Virus record (IMG/VR): IMGVR_UViG_3300048591_000650
Coordinates: 1 to 37,945 of that record
Origin: a virus
DNA: 37,945 nucleotides
Strand: one strand, 5' to 3'
The notes beneath the pieces were generated by a model, which saw nothing but the letters and a program-made list of their open reading frames with translations, ran no database searches and was not told the origin of the DNA. Position 1 is the first letter of the stretch. Every line of letters starts with the position of its first letter. This document shows, piece after piece, positions 7,060-15,852 of the stretch. The position numbers and the translations under genes are program-made.

Positions 7060-7637
7060 AGACATGCGGCGCCAAGACGAGATCTGGCCACCCGTGCAAG
7101 CGCGCGCAGATGGCCAATGGCCGGTGTCGCCTCCACGGCGGACTATCGACCGGGGCGCCGATTAAGCATGGCCGTCGATCGAAGTTCCTGCCCAAGGGGC
7201 TCAAGGAGCTCTATCTCGACCTCGAGAAGGACGCCGAACTCGCAACGCTTACCGAGGATATCCGCACGACGGAGGCGATGATTCTCGAGACCCTCGCCCA
7301 GATGCGAGACAAATCCGGGGCCAGTTGGGCCGAAGCGCGCAAGGCGTTCGAGGCAGGCGATGCGGCCGGGCTCCGATCGATCTTCGAGGCGGGACAAGGG
7401 CTAGAAGCGCTTGAAGCGAAGTTCGAGCGACTTACCGCGCAGAAGATGCGGCTCATCGCAGTCGACTCGCGCCGGCAAGCGATGAACGAGTCCAACCTGA
7501 ACGCGCGCCAGGCGAACGCCCTAGTCGCAACGCTCATCGCCGCCATCAACGACGAAGCCGAGGAGATCAGCCCCCATGTCCGCGCCCGTATCCGCGAGAA
7601 GCTTGTTCGACTCCTGTCTTCTGCGTCTGATCGATAG
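7056..7637 (+). CDS. Probable terminase small subunit
   Basis: 193 residues. The N-terminus holds the motif CGAKTRSGHPCKRAQ...GRCRLHGGLSTG, a Cys/His-containing signature found in many phage proteins encoded just before the large terminase. The rest is long helix (LKELYLDLEKDAELATLTED; AQKMRLIAVDSRRQAMN), consistent with the oligomerising part of a DNA-recognition subunit. The 3' end overlaps the large subunit by 62 nt. It is expected to bind the pac or cos site and guide the large subunit. The assignment rests on motif plus position. Confidence 0.7.
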   Translation: MKTCGAKTRSGHPCKRAQMANGRCRLHGGLSTGAPIKHGRRSKFLPKGLKELYLDLEKDAELATLTEDIRTTEAMILETLAQMRDKSGASWAEARKAFEAGDAAGLRSIFEAGQGLEALEAKFERLTAQKMRLIAVDSRRQAMNESNLNARQANALVATLIAAINDEAEEISPHVRARIREKLVRLLSSASDR

Positions 7638-9021
7638 CTTAGGTGCTGAGGAGGCATCGACGGGAGACGTCGCGAGCTTCGAGGCTGCTCCCGCTTGGTT
7701 CCACGATGGACAGCGTGAAGCATGGGCATGCGACGCAACCGACATTGTAGTCGTCGCTGGAACACAGGGCGGGAAGACTGCCATCCAAGCCCCTTGGCTA
7801 CTGAGAGAGATCGCGCGCTGCGCACCCGCGATCAGGCAGCTAGGGAACGGCAAGTTCATCTATGCGGGACCGACACTCACACTGCTTGAGCAGCAAGCGA
7901 TTCCGTCCTTCGTTGAGCTCTTCGAAGAGACCTACCGTCTCGGGAAGCTGATTCGCGGAAACAAGCCGAAGTTTGTCTTCAGCCGTGATGGCCTACAGCG
8001 AGTGCTCGGGTTCTCGCATTGCCCTGTTACCGTCAACTTCGCGTACACCAACGACTCGAGCAACCTGGAGTCAATGACAGCGCTGGCCGGCGTTTGGGAT
8101 GAGGCGGGCCAGAAGGAGAACAAGCTCGCATCCTTCAGGGCTTTCAATCGCCGGTTGAAGGTGGCCAGATCGATGGGCTATGGGCGCCGACTGTGGGGCA
8201 CCACGCCTTACGAGTGGGGATGGTTCAAGACCAACGTCGTCGACGTCGCCGAGCGCCGTGATGGCGGTTATCGGATGTTCAACTTCCCGAGTTGGATGAA
8301 CCCGATCGTCAGCGAAGAGGAGTGCCGAAAGGACCTCGATCAAGGGATGCCGCTCTGGGAGTGGCAGATGATGTATCTCGGGCTCTACACGAAGCCCGCC
8401 GGCATCATCTATGACAGCTTCGATTCGGACCGCATGCTGCTCACGCGGTTCCCGATCCCAGATCACTGGCCACGCTGGATCGGCCTCGACTTTGGCTTGC
8501 GGAACACGGCGGCTGTCTTCGTTGCTGAGGAGCTGAACGCGGAGGGCAAGCCGACTGGTCGATTGATTCGCTACCGGACTTACAAACCTGGACATAACCG
8601 GAGCGTGGAGGACCATGTTCGCGAGCTCTTACGGGATGAACCAAGGCTCCCGATAGCTGTTGGCGGATCGCACACAGAGAGTGATGTTCGTGCCGCATAT
8701 CGCCTCGCCGGCTTGCCGGTAGAGGAGCCGCCAGTTTCTGATGTGGAGGCCGGGATCCTGTGCGTCTATGGCGAGCATGCGCGCGGAGAGACTCTAGTCT
8801 TCAACGATCTCGCGGACTATCTCGACGAGAAACTCAGCTACAGCCGCGAGCTCGGCGATGATGGCAAGCCGACCGAGAAGATTCGCGACAAGGCGAGTTA
8901 CCACTTGATGGATGCAGAGCGCTACCTGATGTCGAAGCTGCGCCCGATTGACCCGAGTTGGGTCCACAACAAGACTGCGATGGACTTCTTGATGTCCCGA
9001 GTTCGACCGGAGAATTCATGA
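7576..9021 (+). CDS. Terminase large subunit (packaging ATPase-nuclease)
   Basis: 481 residues. The ATPase domain has Walker A GTQGGKT at 62-68 and Walker B GVWDEAG with Asp175-Glu176. WGTTPYEWGW is the coupling-motif region. The RNase H-like nuclease domain starts with WIGLDFGLRNTA (Asp305) and ends with a late acidic site in HLMDAERY (Asp446). It binds the portal and pumps and cuts DNA. Start ATG 7576 lies inside the small-subunit gene; the long overlap suggests translational coupling. The stop overlaps the portal start (ATGA, 9018-9021). Confidence 0.92.
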   Translation: MSAPVSARSLFDSCLLRLIDSLGAEEASTGDVASFEAAPAWFHDGQREAWACDATDIVVVAGTQGGKTAIQAPWLLREIARCAPAIRQLGNGKFIYAGPTLTLLEQQAIPSFVELFEETYRLGKLIRGNKPKFVFSRDGLQRVLGFSHCPVTVNFAYTNDSSNLESMTALAGVWDEAGQKENKLASFRAFNRRLKVARSMGYGRRLWGTTPYEWGWFKTNVVDVAERRDGGYRMFNFPSWMNPIVSEEECRKDLDQGMPLWEWQMMYLGLYTKPAGIIYDSFDSDRMLLTRFPIPDHWPRWIGLDFGLRNTAAVFVAEELNAEGKPTGRLIRYRTYKPGHNRSVEDHVRELLRDEPRLPIAVGGSHTESDVRAAYRLAGLPVEEPPVSDVEAGILCVYGEHARGETLVFNDLADYLDEKLSYSRELGDDGKPTEKIRDKASYHLMDAERYLMSKLRPIDPSWVHNKTAMDFLMSRVRPENS

Positions 9022-10655
9022 GAATCTGGCCCCTAACCCTCATCGAGCGTCAGATTGCCGCTCAGGTCGAGCAGCGCGTCGCGCAGCAGTCCGCTCAGAT
9101 GGAGCAACTCGCCACGCGCCGTGCCGCCGAAGCGCTCGCCACGGCGATCCAGGCGAACGCCATGCCGAACGGCCCTAAGCCCCAGGTGTACGCGTTCGAC
9201 AATCCGTTCATCTACAGCCAGCCGCACTCGCCTCGGATGCGGCCGCGGACAAAGATCGACCTCGAGACCCTGCGCCGCCTCGCGGACACCTACGACGTGA
9301 TGCGCTCGTGCATCAACCACCTCAAGACGGAAGTCCAAGCGGTACCGATCAAGCTGGTCGCCAAGGATGCCAAGGACGACTCGCCGAGCACCAAGCGCGC
9401 GATCGATGACGCCATGGCGTGGCTCGACACCCGGGCCGGCGGACTTGGTGGCTTCGGGCTCGTGCGCCGCCACTTTGAGGACCAGATCTTCGAGGATGCC
9501 CTCGTCATCGGCGCCTTTGCCGCGCACATTCAGACGACGCGGGCGGGGCGGCCCTACCAGGTGGTATCCGTGGATTCGGCCACAATCAAGCCGAAGGTCG
9601 ACCCGTTTGGGTGGCAGCACCCCGAAGACGCGTACGAGCAGTGGGTCCAGGGCGTCAACGTGCGCCCCTCCATCAGCATGGAGGAACTCATCTACGACGG
9701 CATGTACCCGGTGTCCTCGACGCCCTACTACCGCTCGCCGGTCGAGTGGCTTGCGGGGGTAACGATCTCGGCGCTCAAGGCGGACGAGTGGAACCGGACA
9801 TGGCTAACGGACGGCAACACGCCTGACCAGCTGATCGCGGTGCCCAAGGAGTGGACGCCGGGCCAGCTGCAGGAGTACGCGGCCTACTTCGATGCCATGC
9901 TGTCCGGCGAGATGGCCGACCGGCGGAAGGCGCGCCTCGTCCCGGATGGCACCAAGCCAGTCTGGATCCAGAGCCGCAAGGATGCGGATTTCCAGCAGTT
10001 CGAATTGTGGCTGATGCGCCGCACCTGCTCGATCTTCGGTGTTCAGCCGGCATCGATCGGCTACGCGGGCGAGCAGTACAAGGTCTCGCAAGAAGAGAGC
10101 CTGTCGGCGACGTCGCAGTTTGGCGTCGGGCGGCTGCTCGCGATGCGCGCGGATCTGTACAACGACCTACTTGAAAGACTTGGCTACTCGGGGCTCCAGC
10201 TGGTCAACGTGACCGAGGGCGAAGAAGAGCCGGGCGAGCGGACGGAGCGACTGGCCAAGGCGGTCGGCGGCCCATGGATGACCCCCAACGAAGCGCGGAA
10301 GGTCGACGGCCTGGAGCCGATCGACGGCGGCGACGAGCTGGTGGGCACAGCCAAAGAGGACGAGTTCGATGAGGGCGATGGCGGGATGCCTGACGACGAC
10401 GATCAGCGCGCGGCTGACCTTCGGCGGTGGGAGCGCAAGGCGCTTTCACGACTCCGTGAGCACAGCGCGCCGGGTTGCGACTTCGAGTCGGAGTGGATCG
10501 ACGAGTTCGAGCGAGCGGAGATCGCGGAGGCGCTGACGGGTTGCCAGTCTGCGGACGACGTGCGTGATGTGTTCCGCAAGTACGATCCATCGCGTTGCCG
10601 CGATGCGAAAAGTCCACGACGGGCGCAGGGTTCGCCTGTTGGTAACGATGTTTGA
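9018..10655 (+). CDS. Portal protein
   Basis: 545 residues from ATG 9018 (ATGA overlap with terminase). The N-terminal helix is Gln/Ala-rich (AAQVEQRVAQQSAQMEQLAT). The core has the portal pattern LRRLADTYDVMRSCINHLKTEV followed by conserved segments: WNRTWLTDGNTPDQLIAVP, MRRTCSIFGVQPASIGYAG, and the Leu-rich crown/stem stretch with PWMTPNEARKVDGLEPIDGG near the end. The C-terminal ~100 residues are acidic. It forms the dodecameric ring that docks terminase and connector proteins. Synteny terminase-portal-protease-capsid is typical of HK97-fold phages. A 130-nt gap follows, the first real gap in this operon since 5699. Confidence 0.9.
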   Translation: MRIWPLTLIERQIAAQVEQRVAQQSAQMEQLATRRAAEALATAIQANAMPNGPKPQVYAFDNPFIYSQPHSPRMRPRTKIDLETLRRLADTYDVMRSCINHLKTEVQAVPIKLVAKDAKDDSPSTKRAIDDAMAWLDTRAGGLGGFGLVRRHFEDQIFEDALVIGAFAAHIQTTRAGRPYQVVSVDSATIKPKVDPFGWQHPEDAYEQWVQGVNVRPSISMEELIYDGMYPVSSTPYYRSPVEWLAGVTISALKADEWNRTWLTDGNTPDQLIAVPKEWTPGQLQEYAAYFDAMLSGEMADRRKARLVPDGTKPVWIQSRKDADFQQFELWLMRRTCSIFGVQPASIGYAGEQYKVSQEESLSATSQFGVGRLLAMRADLYNDLLERLGYSGLQLVNVTEGEEEPGERTERLAKAVGGPWMTPNEARKVDGLEPIDGGDELVGTAKEDEFDEGDGGMPDDDDQRAADLRRWERKALSRLREHSAPGCDFESEWIDEFERAEIAEALTGCQSADDVRDVFRKYDPSRCRDAKSPRRAQGSPVGNDV

Positions 10656-10785
10656 AAAACGAAGCCCCTAGAGGCGCGGATTGGCTTGCCTTACCTCCGC
10701 TGGTTAATGAGCTACCTGAGACTCATCTCCTCCAAGGGCCACTTCTATTCTACGACATTTCCTCACGAAACACGAGGCCAAAACC

Positions 10786-11898
10786 ATGAAAACCATCACA
10801 ATGAAGCCCATCCAGGTCTTCGCCGCGATCAAGCGTGTCAACGACGATGATCGGACGGTCGAGGCCTACGCGTTTGTCAACGAAACCGTAGCCGGTGAAG
10901 GGGGCCTCCGCCTCAAGCGCTCGGCGATGGAGGATGCGACCCCCGATTATCTGCGTTGGGCTAATGTCCGGCGCATGCACCAAGCCGATGCCGTAGGTGT
11001 CGCCCGCTCGGTCGAGTGGGACGAGGCTGGCGCCAAGATGGTGCTCGAGGTCGTGGACGACGATGCTTGGAACAAGGTAAAGCGCGGCGTCTACAAGGGG
11101 CTCAGCGTCGGCGTCCAAGCGACGCTCATGCGCGGCAAGGACGTCGAGAAGTGCCGCTGGATCGAGACCAGCCTTGTCGACCGGCCCAAGGATCCCGATG
11201 CCATCATCACCGCAATTCGGGCGGATGATGCGGTGGCCGAGTACGAAGTCGACGTCGAGGAGATCGAGCGCGGCGTCTTCGCGACCACCGTCGCCCAGCG
11301 CGAGAAAGGAACCCTTCGCTACATGGCCCAGGAAGTCCTCGCCTCGATCCTCTGGGACATCCAGAACGGCACATCTGCTGACAAGGAAGCCGAAGCCCGC
11401 GAGGCATGCGCCGAGTTCGCTGACTACGTGGCACCAATCTGCGCCCGTGGCGAGCTTGACGACCCGTCACTCCTCAAGCGCATCGCCGAGGCTGATGACG
11501 ACCTGATCCAGCGACTCGACTCTGACGTGGTGAACCGCGCCGAGTTCGATGACCTGCAAACCCGATTTGAAGCGCTCAAGGCTGAGCGCGACAAAACCAC
11601 CCAAGACCTCTCGGAGGCGCTGACTCGTGTGGAGACAGCGGAGGCGAGAGTGAAGGAGCTGGAGAACACCCCGGCAAAGCCGCCCATCGTGCGCAACACG
11701 CACGGGGTGGACCGCGAGTTCCTTGCGAATCAGCGAGTCGCCGAAGAGGAGCAAGCCGACGCACTCACCGAAGAGTTCAAGCGGCTGATGCAGCTTCCTC
11801 AGAACGCCTCTCAAGAAGAGCGGGCACGAGCGGCCGTACGGCTGAGCCAGATCAAGGGCGAGTTCGCGCGCCTCGGCGTGGCGGAACCCGCTTTCTAA
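10786..11898 (+). CDS. Prohead protease fused to a scaffold-like C-terminal domain
   Basis: 370 residues. Residues ~1-150 look like the HK97-type (U35/XkdF-like) prohead protease: a strand-rich start (VEAYAFVNETVAGEG), a candidate catalytic His in RRMHQADAVGVA, a candidate Ser in YKGLSVGVQA and SLVDRPKDPDA. The C-terminal ~220 residues are acidic and helical, with a coiled coil (FDDLQTRFEALKAERDKTTQ; EARVKELEN) like a delta/scaffold domain. Protease and scaffold therefore appear fused, as in several siphophages. The 130 nt upstream hold a possible weak promoter (TTGGCT, 18 nt, TAATGA near 10690) that I would not insist on. Confidence 0.75.
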   Translation: MKTITMKPIQVFAAIKRVNDDDRTVEAYAFVNETVAGEGGLRLKRSAMEDATPDYLRWANVRRMHQADAVGVARSVEWDEAGAKMVLEVVDDDAWNKVKRGVYKGLSVGVQATLMRGKDVEKCRWIETSLVDRPKDPDAIITAIRADDAVAEYEVDVEEIERGVFATTVAQREKGTLRYMAQEVLASILWDIQNGTSADKEAEAREACAEFADYVAPICARGELDDPSLLKRIAEADDDLIQRLDSDVVNRAEFDDLQTRFEALKAERDKTTQDLSEALTRVETAEARVKELENTPAKPPIVRNTHGVDREFLANQRVAEEEQADALTEEFKRLMQLPQNASQEERARAAVRLSQIKGEFARLGVAEPAF

Positions 11899-11923
11899 AT
11901 CAAACCCTAAGGAGGGAAATCAA

Positions 11924-13192
11924 ATGCATGATCTGTTCATCGCTCCGCACTCCGGCTTCATGCGCGTGGATGGCGGAATCCCGGCGTTGCGTCCGGGCGA
12001 ACCCCTGCCAAAGAGCACTCCGCTCATGCAGCGGTTCGAGAACTTCGAACTTGACGGGAAGCTCAAGGACGATTTGGCGGCGCTCGAGCGCGGAGATTTC
12101 TCCGGCGATTCGGCGCAGCTGCTCGCCCAGCTGACCCTCACGCTCCAGAACTTCCAGCGTGGTATCACGTCGGGCATGACCGCCTTCCCGGTTCGCGAGA
12201 ACCTCGAGGCAGAGGCCAAGACGCTGGTGCCGGTCGAGACGCCGGTGCGCAACCGGTTGCCGCGTGTGCCGGGTTCCGGCAAGGCGGTGGCATGGAAGCA
12301 GCTGACGAGCCTTGGCGGCGGCTGGGGTTCCTCGTACGACCAGCCCGGCGGCGGTTCGGCAGCCCAGATCTTCTTTGCGGAAGCGGGCGCGCCGGCCGAG
12401 CTCACGAGCGTGTACGCCGACAAGTCGGCAACGTACAAGCTCATGGGCCAGCGGGGATCCGTGACCGGCTTCGCGATGGCGAGCGGCCGGAACTTCTTCG
12501 ATCAGTACGCCCAGGAGAAGATCAACGCTCTCCGGAACACGATGCTGAACGAGGAGTTCGCGCTCATCAACGGCGATGCGGCGGCGACGGCGGTGCCGTG
12601 GGGCGACGGCTCGACCGCGCTTTCGTATAACGGCCTGGTCAACCTCATCACGACGGCCAACGGTGTTCCCGCGGCGCAGGTGCAGACCACGGTCGGCGCC
12701 ATGACGTTTGCGCACATCGATGCCCAGCTGAACCGCCTGTGGAAGCAGGGGTCGCAGTCGCCGTGGATCCTGATGAACGCGCAGGAGATTCAGTCGCTGA
12801 AGAACCTCGCGGTCGCTTCGGGCTCCATTCGCCGGCTGATGATCACGGACCCCACCGGCTTCAACGAGGGCTTCTCGGTGACCGGCTACTTCCACCCCAT
12901 CACGGGCGAAGTGGTTCCGATCATCCCGAGCCGGTTCCTTGCGGCGGGAACGATCCTGTTCTGCAGCGATCGCCTTCCGGACGGCAAGCCTGCCCTCGAG
13001 GTGGACGTGCTTCCGCAGGTCGAGATCCCTGAACTCGCCCCGAACACCTCGTTCCAGGGCTACGTAGCCCAGGAGATTGCGCCCGCATGGGCGTCGCCTC
13101 AGGTCTACGGGTTCCTGGTCTCGATCTACTCGGTGCCCAAGCTGAAGGGCTCCACCGTGTTCGCCAAGAGCACGGGCGTCACCGCGGTCTAA
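11924..13192 (+). CDS. Major capsid protein (HK97 fold)
   Basis: 422 residues. A helical N-terminal ~100 residues (delta-like, probably cleaved) precede a core with the HK97 pattern: NRLPRVPGSGKAVAWKQLTS, a long spine-like helix region (NFFDQYAQEKINALRNTMLN, EEFALINGD), an A-domain with PWILMNAQEIQSLKNLA, and a final strand set ending in YGFLVSIYSVPK. The start is fixed by a strong Shine-Dalgarno (AAGGAGGG) about 7 nt before ATG 11924, which fits high expression. It follows the protease-scaffold and is followed by a hairpin (13203-13234). Confidence 0.85.
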   Translation: MHDLFIAPHSGFMRVDGGIPALRPGEPLPKSTPLMQRFENFELDGKLKDDLAALERGDFSGDSAQLLAQLTLTLQNFQRGITSGMTAFPVRENLEAEAKTLVPVETPVRNRLPRVPGSGKAVAWKQLTSLGGGWGSSYDQPGGGSAAQIFFAEAGAPAELTSVYADKSATYKLMGQRGSVTGFAMASGRNFFDQYAQEKINALRNTMLNEEFALINGDAAATAVPWGDGSTALSYNGLVNLITTANGVPAAQVQTTVGAMTFAHIDAQLNRLWKQGSQSPWILMNAQEIQSLKNLAVASGSIRRLMITDPTGFNEGFSVTGYFHPITGEVVPIIPSRFLAAGTILFCSDRLPDGKPALEVDVLPQVEIPELAPNTSFQGYVAQEIAPAWASPQVYGFLVSIYSVPKLKGSTVFAKSTGVTAV

Positions 13193-13202
13193 GGCCGCTA
13201 AG

Positions 13203-13234
13203 AGAGGGGTTCGCTTTGCCTCGGGCCCCTCTTT
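13203..13234 (+). terminator. Possible intrinsic terminator after the capsid gene
   Basis: AGAGGGG (13203-13209) pairs with CCCCTCT (13226-13232) across a 16-nt loop, with a short T-run at the end. The stem is short and the T-run weak, so it may attenuate rather than stop transcription. This would set capsid mRNA above downstream connector mRNA. A strong ribosome site (AAGGAGG) follows at 13242-13248. Confidence 0.45.
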
Positions 13235-13256
13235 CATCCCTAAGGAGGGAATCTCT

Positions 13257-13757
13257 ATGCTGATCACCACTCTAATCATCGCTGTGGCCATCGTCGCCAT
13301 GATGGGCGTCGTCGACCCCAGTGTGCTCTTCCCGCCGGTTGCGGACGCGCGCGGGCCGGGGGCAAAGGATCCGAACGCGCGCCAGTTTGTGGGTACGGGA
13401 GGCAGCCTGCTGATCGTTCCGGGCCTCAAGAAGGTCACGGGGGTGCGGGTCGGAGACATGGCTGTTCCCATGTCCATCACTGAAGAGTATCCGGAGTCCT
13501 TCGACTCGAACGGTGTTCCCAAGCTGAGCAGCCACGAGGTGGCGCTCTACCAGCTCATTCAGACGGCGCATGGCCCCGCGCTGCAGCGGTCGGTCAAGAG
13601 CAACGACGGCATTTGGCAGCCGGGCGTCCCGATCTGGGTCTCGGGCGAGTGGGAAACCGAAAAGGCGACCCCTCCCGCGCCGCCCAAGGACGACAAGCCC
13701 AAGGACGGCGGGAAGAATCCCGCGCCGCCCAAGGACGACAAGGAGGAGGGCAAGTAA
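13257..13757 (+). CDS. Hypothetical head-region protein with hydrophobic N-terminus and PPKDDK tail
   Basis: 166 residues. Residues 1-20 (LITTLIIAVAIVAMMGVV) are strongly hydrophobic, like a membrane segment or an uncleaved signal. The middle is beta-like (GSLLIVPGLKKVTGVRVG). The last ~35 residues hold two copies of APPKDDK in a Pro/Lys/Asp-rich disordered tail. ATG 13257 is preceded by AAGGAGG. It lies between the capsid and the head-tail adaptor, where decoration or head-fibre proteins occur, but the hydrophobic start is odd for a virion protein. Confidence 0.6.
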   Translation: MLITTLIIAVAIVAMMGVVDPSVLFPPVADARGPGAKDPNARQFVGTGGSLLIVPGLKKVTGVRVGDMAVPMSITEEYPESFDSNGVPKLSSHEVALYQLIQTAHGPALQRSVKSNDGIWQPGVPIWVSGEWETEKATPPAPPKDDKPKDGGKNPAPPKDDKEEGK

Positions 13758-14414
13758 ATGAGCTGGCCGACCAACACGGAGATCGTGGCGTTTCTGGCCG
13801 CCAACCAGATCGTCATGCCTGACGGGTCGGCCATCTCGGCCTCTCAGGTCACCGCGGTCCGCGTCCTGGCGGCGATCCGGCGGTTCGAAGAACTGACCGG
13901 CTGGGTTCCGTTCGAGGGGGTTGTACAGACCCGCACGTTTGACCCGCCCGGCCTAAGCGCCGGGTATCTGGCCACTCCCCGCGGTGGGTCCAGGAAACTT
14001 GATCTCGGTGCGGGGCTCATCAGCGTGACGAGCGTTCAGATCCAGAATGCCACGCTCACGCAAGGGACGCACTACTGGCTCAAGCGGTTCAGTGCCGACA
14101 CGTCGCGCCCGTATGAGTTCATCGAGTTCCTCATGCCCGTGGTGGGGCCGCCGCAGAGCATCACGATTGCCGGCACGTGGGGCCGGATGGCCACCGCGGA
14201 CGACCTCGCCAAGGAAGCCGTCACCAAACTGGCGGCGGGTATGGTGCTGAGCGGCGTCCGCGAGTCGTTCGCGCAAAGCGGCGACGTCGAGTGGAAAGAA
14301 GCCGATGTCAGCGAGCGCGGTTCGATCGAACTGTACAAGACGATCGGCAAGACCTTCGAGGATGAGGCCATTGCGATTGCAGGGCTCTACAAGCGCGCGA
14401 CGGTGGGGCTCTGA
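13758..14414 (+). CDS. Head-tail adaptor (gp6-like connector)
   Basis: 218 residues starting at the base after the previous stop. A helical start (TAVRVLAAIRRFEELTGWVP) is followed by a beta segment (TRTFDPPG...LDLGAGLISVTSVQI) and a C-terminal helix pair (DDLAKEAVTKLAAGMVLSG). This layout is common to connector/adaptor proteins that sit below the portal (HK97 gp6, SPP1 gp15). Position directly upstream of the stopper candidate supports this. The stop overlaps the next ATG by one base. Confidence 0.65.
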   Translation: MSWPTNTEIVAFLAANQIVMPDGSAISASQVTAVRVLAAIRRFEELTGWVPFEGVVQTRTFDPPGLSAGYLATPRGGSRKLDLGAGLISVTSVQIQNATLTQGTHYWLKRFSADTSRPYEFIEFLMPVVGPPQSITIAGTWGRMATADDLAKEAVTKLAAGMVLSGVRESFAQSGDVEWKEADVSERGSIELYKTIGKTFEDEAIAIAGLYKRATVGL

Positions 14415-14815
14415 TGGCGCTCTCCCGCCGGCAACGCCGGGCCTACACCGACACGGTTGACCTCTACCGCCCGAACCCGCCGTTTACGATCGGCGCGAAC
14501 AATGTCGCGGGCGATCCAACCCTGCCCGTGGAAGGGAGCCCAACCTATACGGGGGTGCTCTGCCATTGGGAGTCGAAGCCCGAGGTGGCCGAGCCGCGGG
14601 CACCGGGCCGGACGAACACCGACAACATGTTCACGATCGACGTGTTCCACTTTCCCATCTCTCAAGAGATCGGCGAGGGCTGGTTCATCAAGCTCACCAC
14701 GCCCTCGCACCCGGAGGCGGGCTCTTACTTCGTGTGCCAGGGCGACGCCCAGAACCACGCATGGCGCGCCGCCAAGAAGGCGATCCACGCCAAGAAGACG
14801 ATTTCACCCTTCTGA
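14414..14815 (+). CDS. Head-closure (stopper) protein candidate
   Basis: 133 residues with a basic N-terminus (ALSRRQRRAYTDTVDLYRP) and beta-strands (GVLCHWESKP, FTIDVFHFPI, GSYFVCQGDA). This matches the small beta-barrel head-completion proteins (SPP1 gp16-like), which often open with a region that says DTVDLYRP or similar. It overlaps both neighbours by one to three bases (TGATG type). The family call is by position and general pattern. Confidence 0.55.
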   Translation: MALSRRQRRAYTDTVDLYRPNPPFTIGANNVAGDPTLPVEGSPTYTGVLCHWESKPEVAEPRAPGRTNTDNMFTIDVFHFPISQEIGEGWFIKLTTPSHPEAGSYFVCQGDAQNHAWRAAKKAIHAKKTISPF

Positions 14816-15291
14816 TGAACATCATCCAGCCTGTTCTCGATGAACTGAACGCGATCATCGCCACGGCGCTTGCGCTGCCGGCTACCAGCCCCAATCTGCG
14901 CGAGGTGCGCGCCGCCCGGCTGAACTGGCGATCGCTCATCGAGGAGTATCAACAGAACGGATCCGGAGGCATCAACCCGCCGTACGCGGTGGTGCAGCTG
15001 GGGCCTCTCGTACCCGATGAGGATTACGCGCCGATGGAGGGCGAGTTCTACCGCCTTCCGGTGTCGGTGTACTACATCGACGGCCCGGCGATCCCCATCG
15101 AGACCATTGAGACCAAGCTCCAGGCGCTGTCCGCGGCGCTGAAGCCGGAGACCACCTACACGAACTTCATGCTCACGGACGAGGGGCTCATCGACTGTTC
15201 GGACGGCAATCCGGCGAACCAGGCATTCCTCGAGCAAAACGCCCGCTTGCTGGCCGGAATGTGGGCCGGAATGCTCCTGGTGAGCGAATGA
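14815..15291 (+). CDS. Tail-terminator-like / neck protein
   Basis: 158 residues from ATG 14815, which overlaps the previous stop; the frame is open further upstream but begins here by coupling. It has an N-terminal helix (IIQPVLDELNAIIATALALP) and then alpha/beta with YAVVQLGPL, YRLPVSVYYIDGP and IETKLQALSAAL. This resembles DUF3168-type tail terminators that cap the tail tube. The stop overlaps the next start (ATGA 15288-15291). Confidence 0.5.
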   Translation: MNIIQPVLDELNAIIATALALPATSPNLREVRAARLNWRSLIEEYQQNGSGGINPPYAVVQLGPLVPDEDYAPMEGEFYRLPVSVYYIDGPAIPIETIETKLQALSAALKPETTYTNFMLTDEGLIDCSDGNPANQAFLEQNARLLAGMWAGMLLVSE

Positions 15292-15689
15292 CCGCGCGTG
15301 AGCTGCATCGGCACCTGAAGGCAATGCGCCGACGGGTGGAGCGGAACCTTGATGTCGCGGTGTCGAGAACCGCCCATGCGGCGATGCGTCATGCGGTGAA
15401 ACTCTCTTCGGGCACGTTCGTGGCGCGGGGCGAGTATGCGAGACGAGATCCTCGTCCACCCCAGGACCCGGCGATCATCAACGTTCAGTCGGGCGTGTTC
15501 CGCTCGGCGTGGACGGTCAAGCAAGAGGGCGACAAGTGGGTGCTCGAGAACGACTCGCCGCATGCGGACTTCATGCGCGGGACGAAGTGGATGATCGAGC
15601 GGCCGATCCTTCAGCGAGTTGAGGCATGGGCGACGCCCGTGCTTGAACGCAATGTCACCGAGGCTCTTCGGAGGGCACTAGATAAATGA
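15288..15689 (+). CDS. HK97 gp10-like neck / minor tail protein
   Basis: 133 residues from ATG 15288. A basic helical start (RELHRHLKAMRRRVERNLD) is followed by VFRSAWTVKQEGDKWVLENDSPHADFMRGTKW, the typical gp10-family pattern: a strand pair, then an 'N-x-x-PHA-x-F-x-x-G-T' turn, then a Pro-rich end. It joins head and tail in related phages. Stop and next start overlap as ATGA (15686-15689). Confidence 0.65.
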   Translation: MTARELHRHLKAMRRRVERNLDVAVSRTAHAAMRHAVKLSSGTFVARGEYARRDPRPPQDPAIINVQSGVFRSAWTVKQEGDKWVLENDSPHADFMRGTKWMIERPILQRVEAWATPVLERNVTEALRRALDK

Positions 15690-15850
15690 AAGTAAGGGAA
15701 ACCAAGACAACCACCGCGGGCGGCCTAGGGCGCGAGCGGACTATCACCATCGTTCGGGTGCGTGAACTCACCGAAGGCGAGGAGATTCCTGCCGGCGCGG
15801 AGAAGGTGCCCGACAAGACCGACGTTCACGACTGGAAGGAGGCTGAGTAA
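15686..15850 (+). CDS. Small 54-aa protein between neck and tail tube genes
   Basis: An ATG at 15686 overlaps the previous stop (ATGA) and reads 54 residues to TAA 15848-15850. The product is charged and strand-prone (TITIVRVREL, then EGEEIPAGAEKVPDKTDVHDW). It has the same frame quality and overlap style as its neighbours, so I consider it real. The Shine-Dalgarno of the next gene (GGAAGGAGG) lies inside its 3' end. No family is recognised. Confidence 0.65.
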   Translation: MKVRETKTTTAGGLGRERTITIVRVRELTEGEEIPAGAEKVPDKTDVHDWKEAE

Positions 15851-15852
15851 CC

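Noticed and set aside
11900-13522. Long minus-strand frame (540 codons) opposite the capsid gene
   Set aside because: It is a GC-rich shadow frame: Arg/Leu/His-rich, no motif, opposite a clear major capsid gene with a strong ribosome site.
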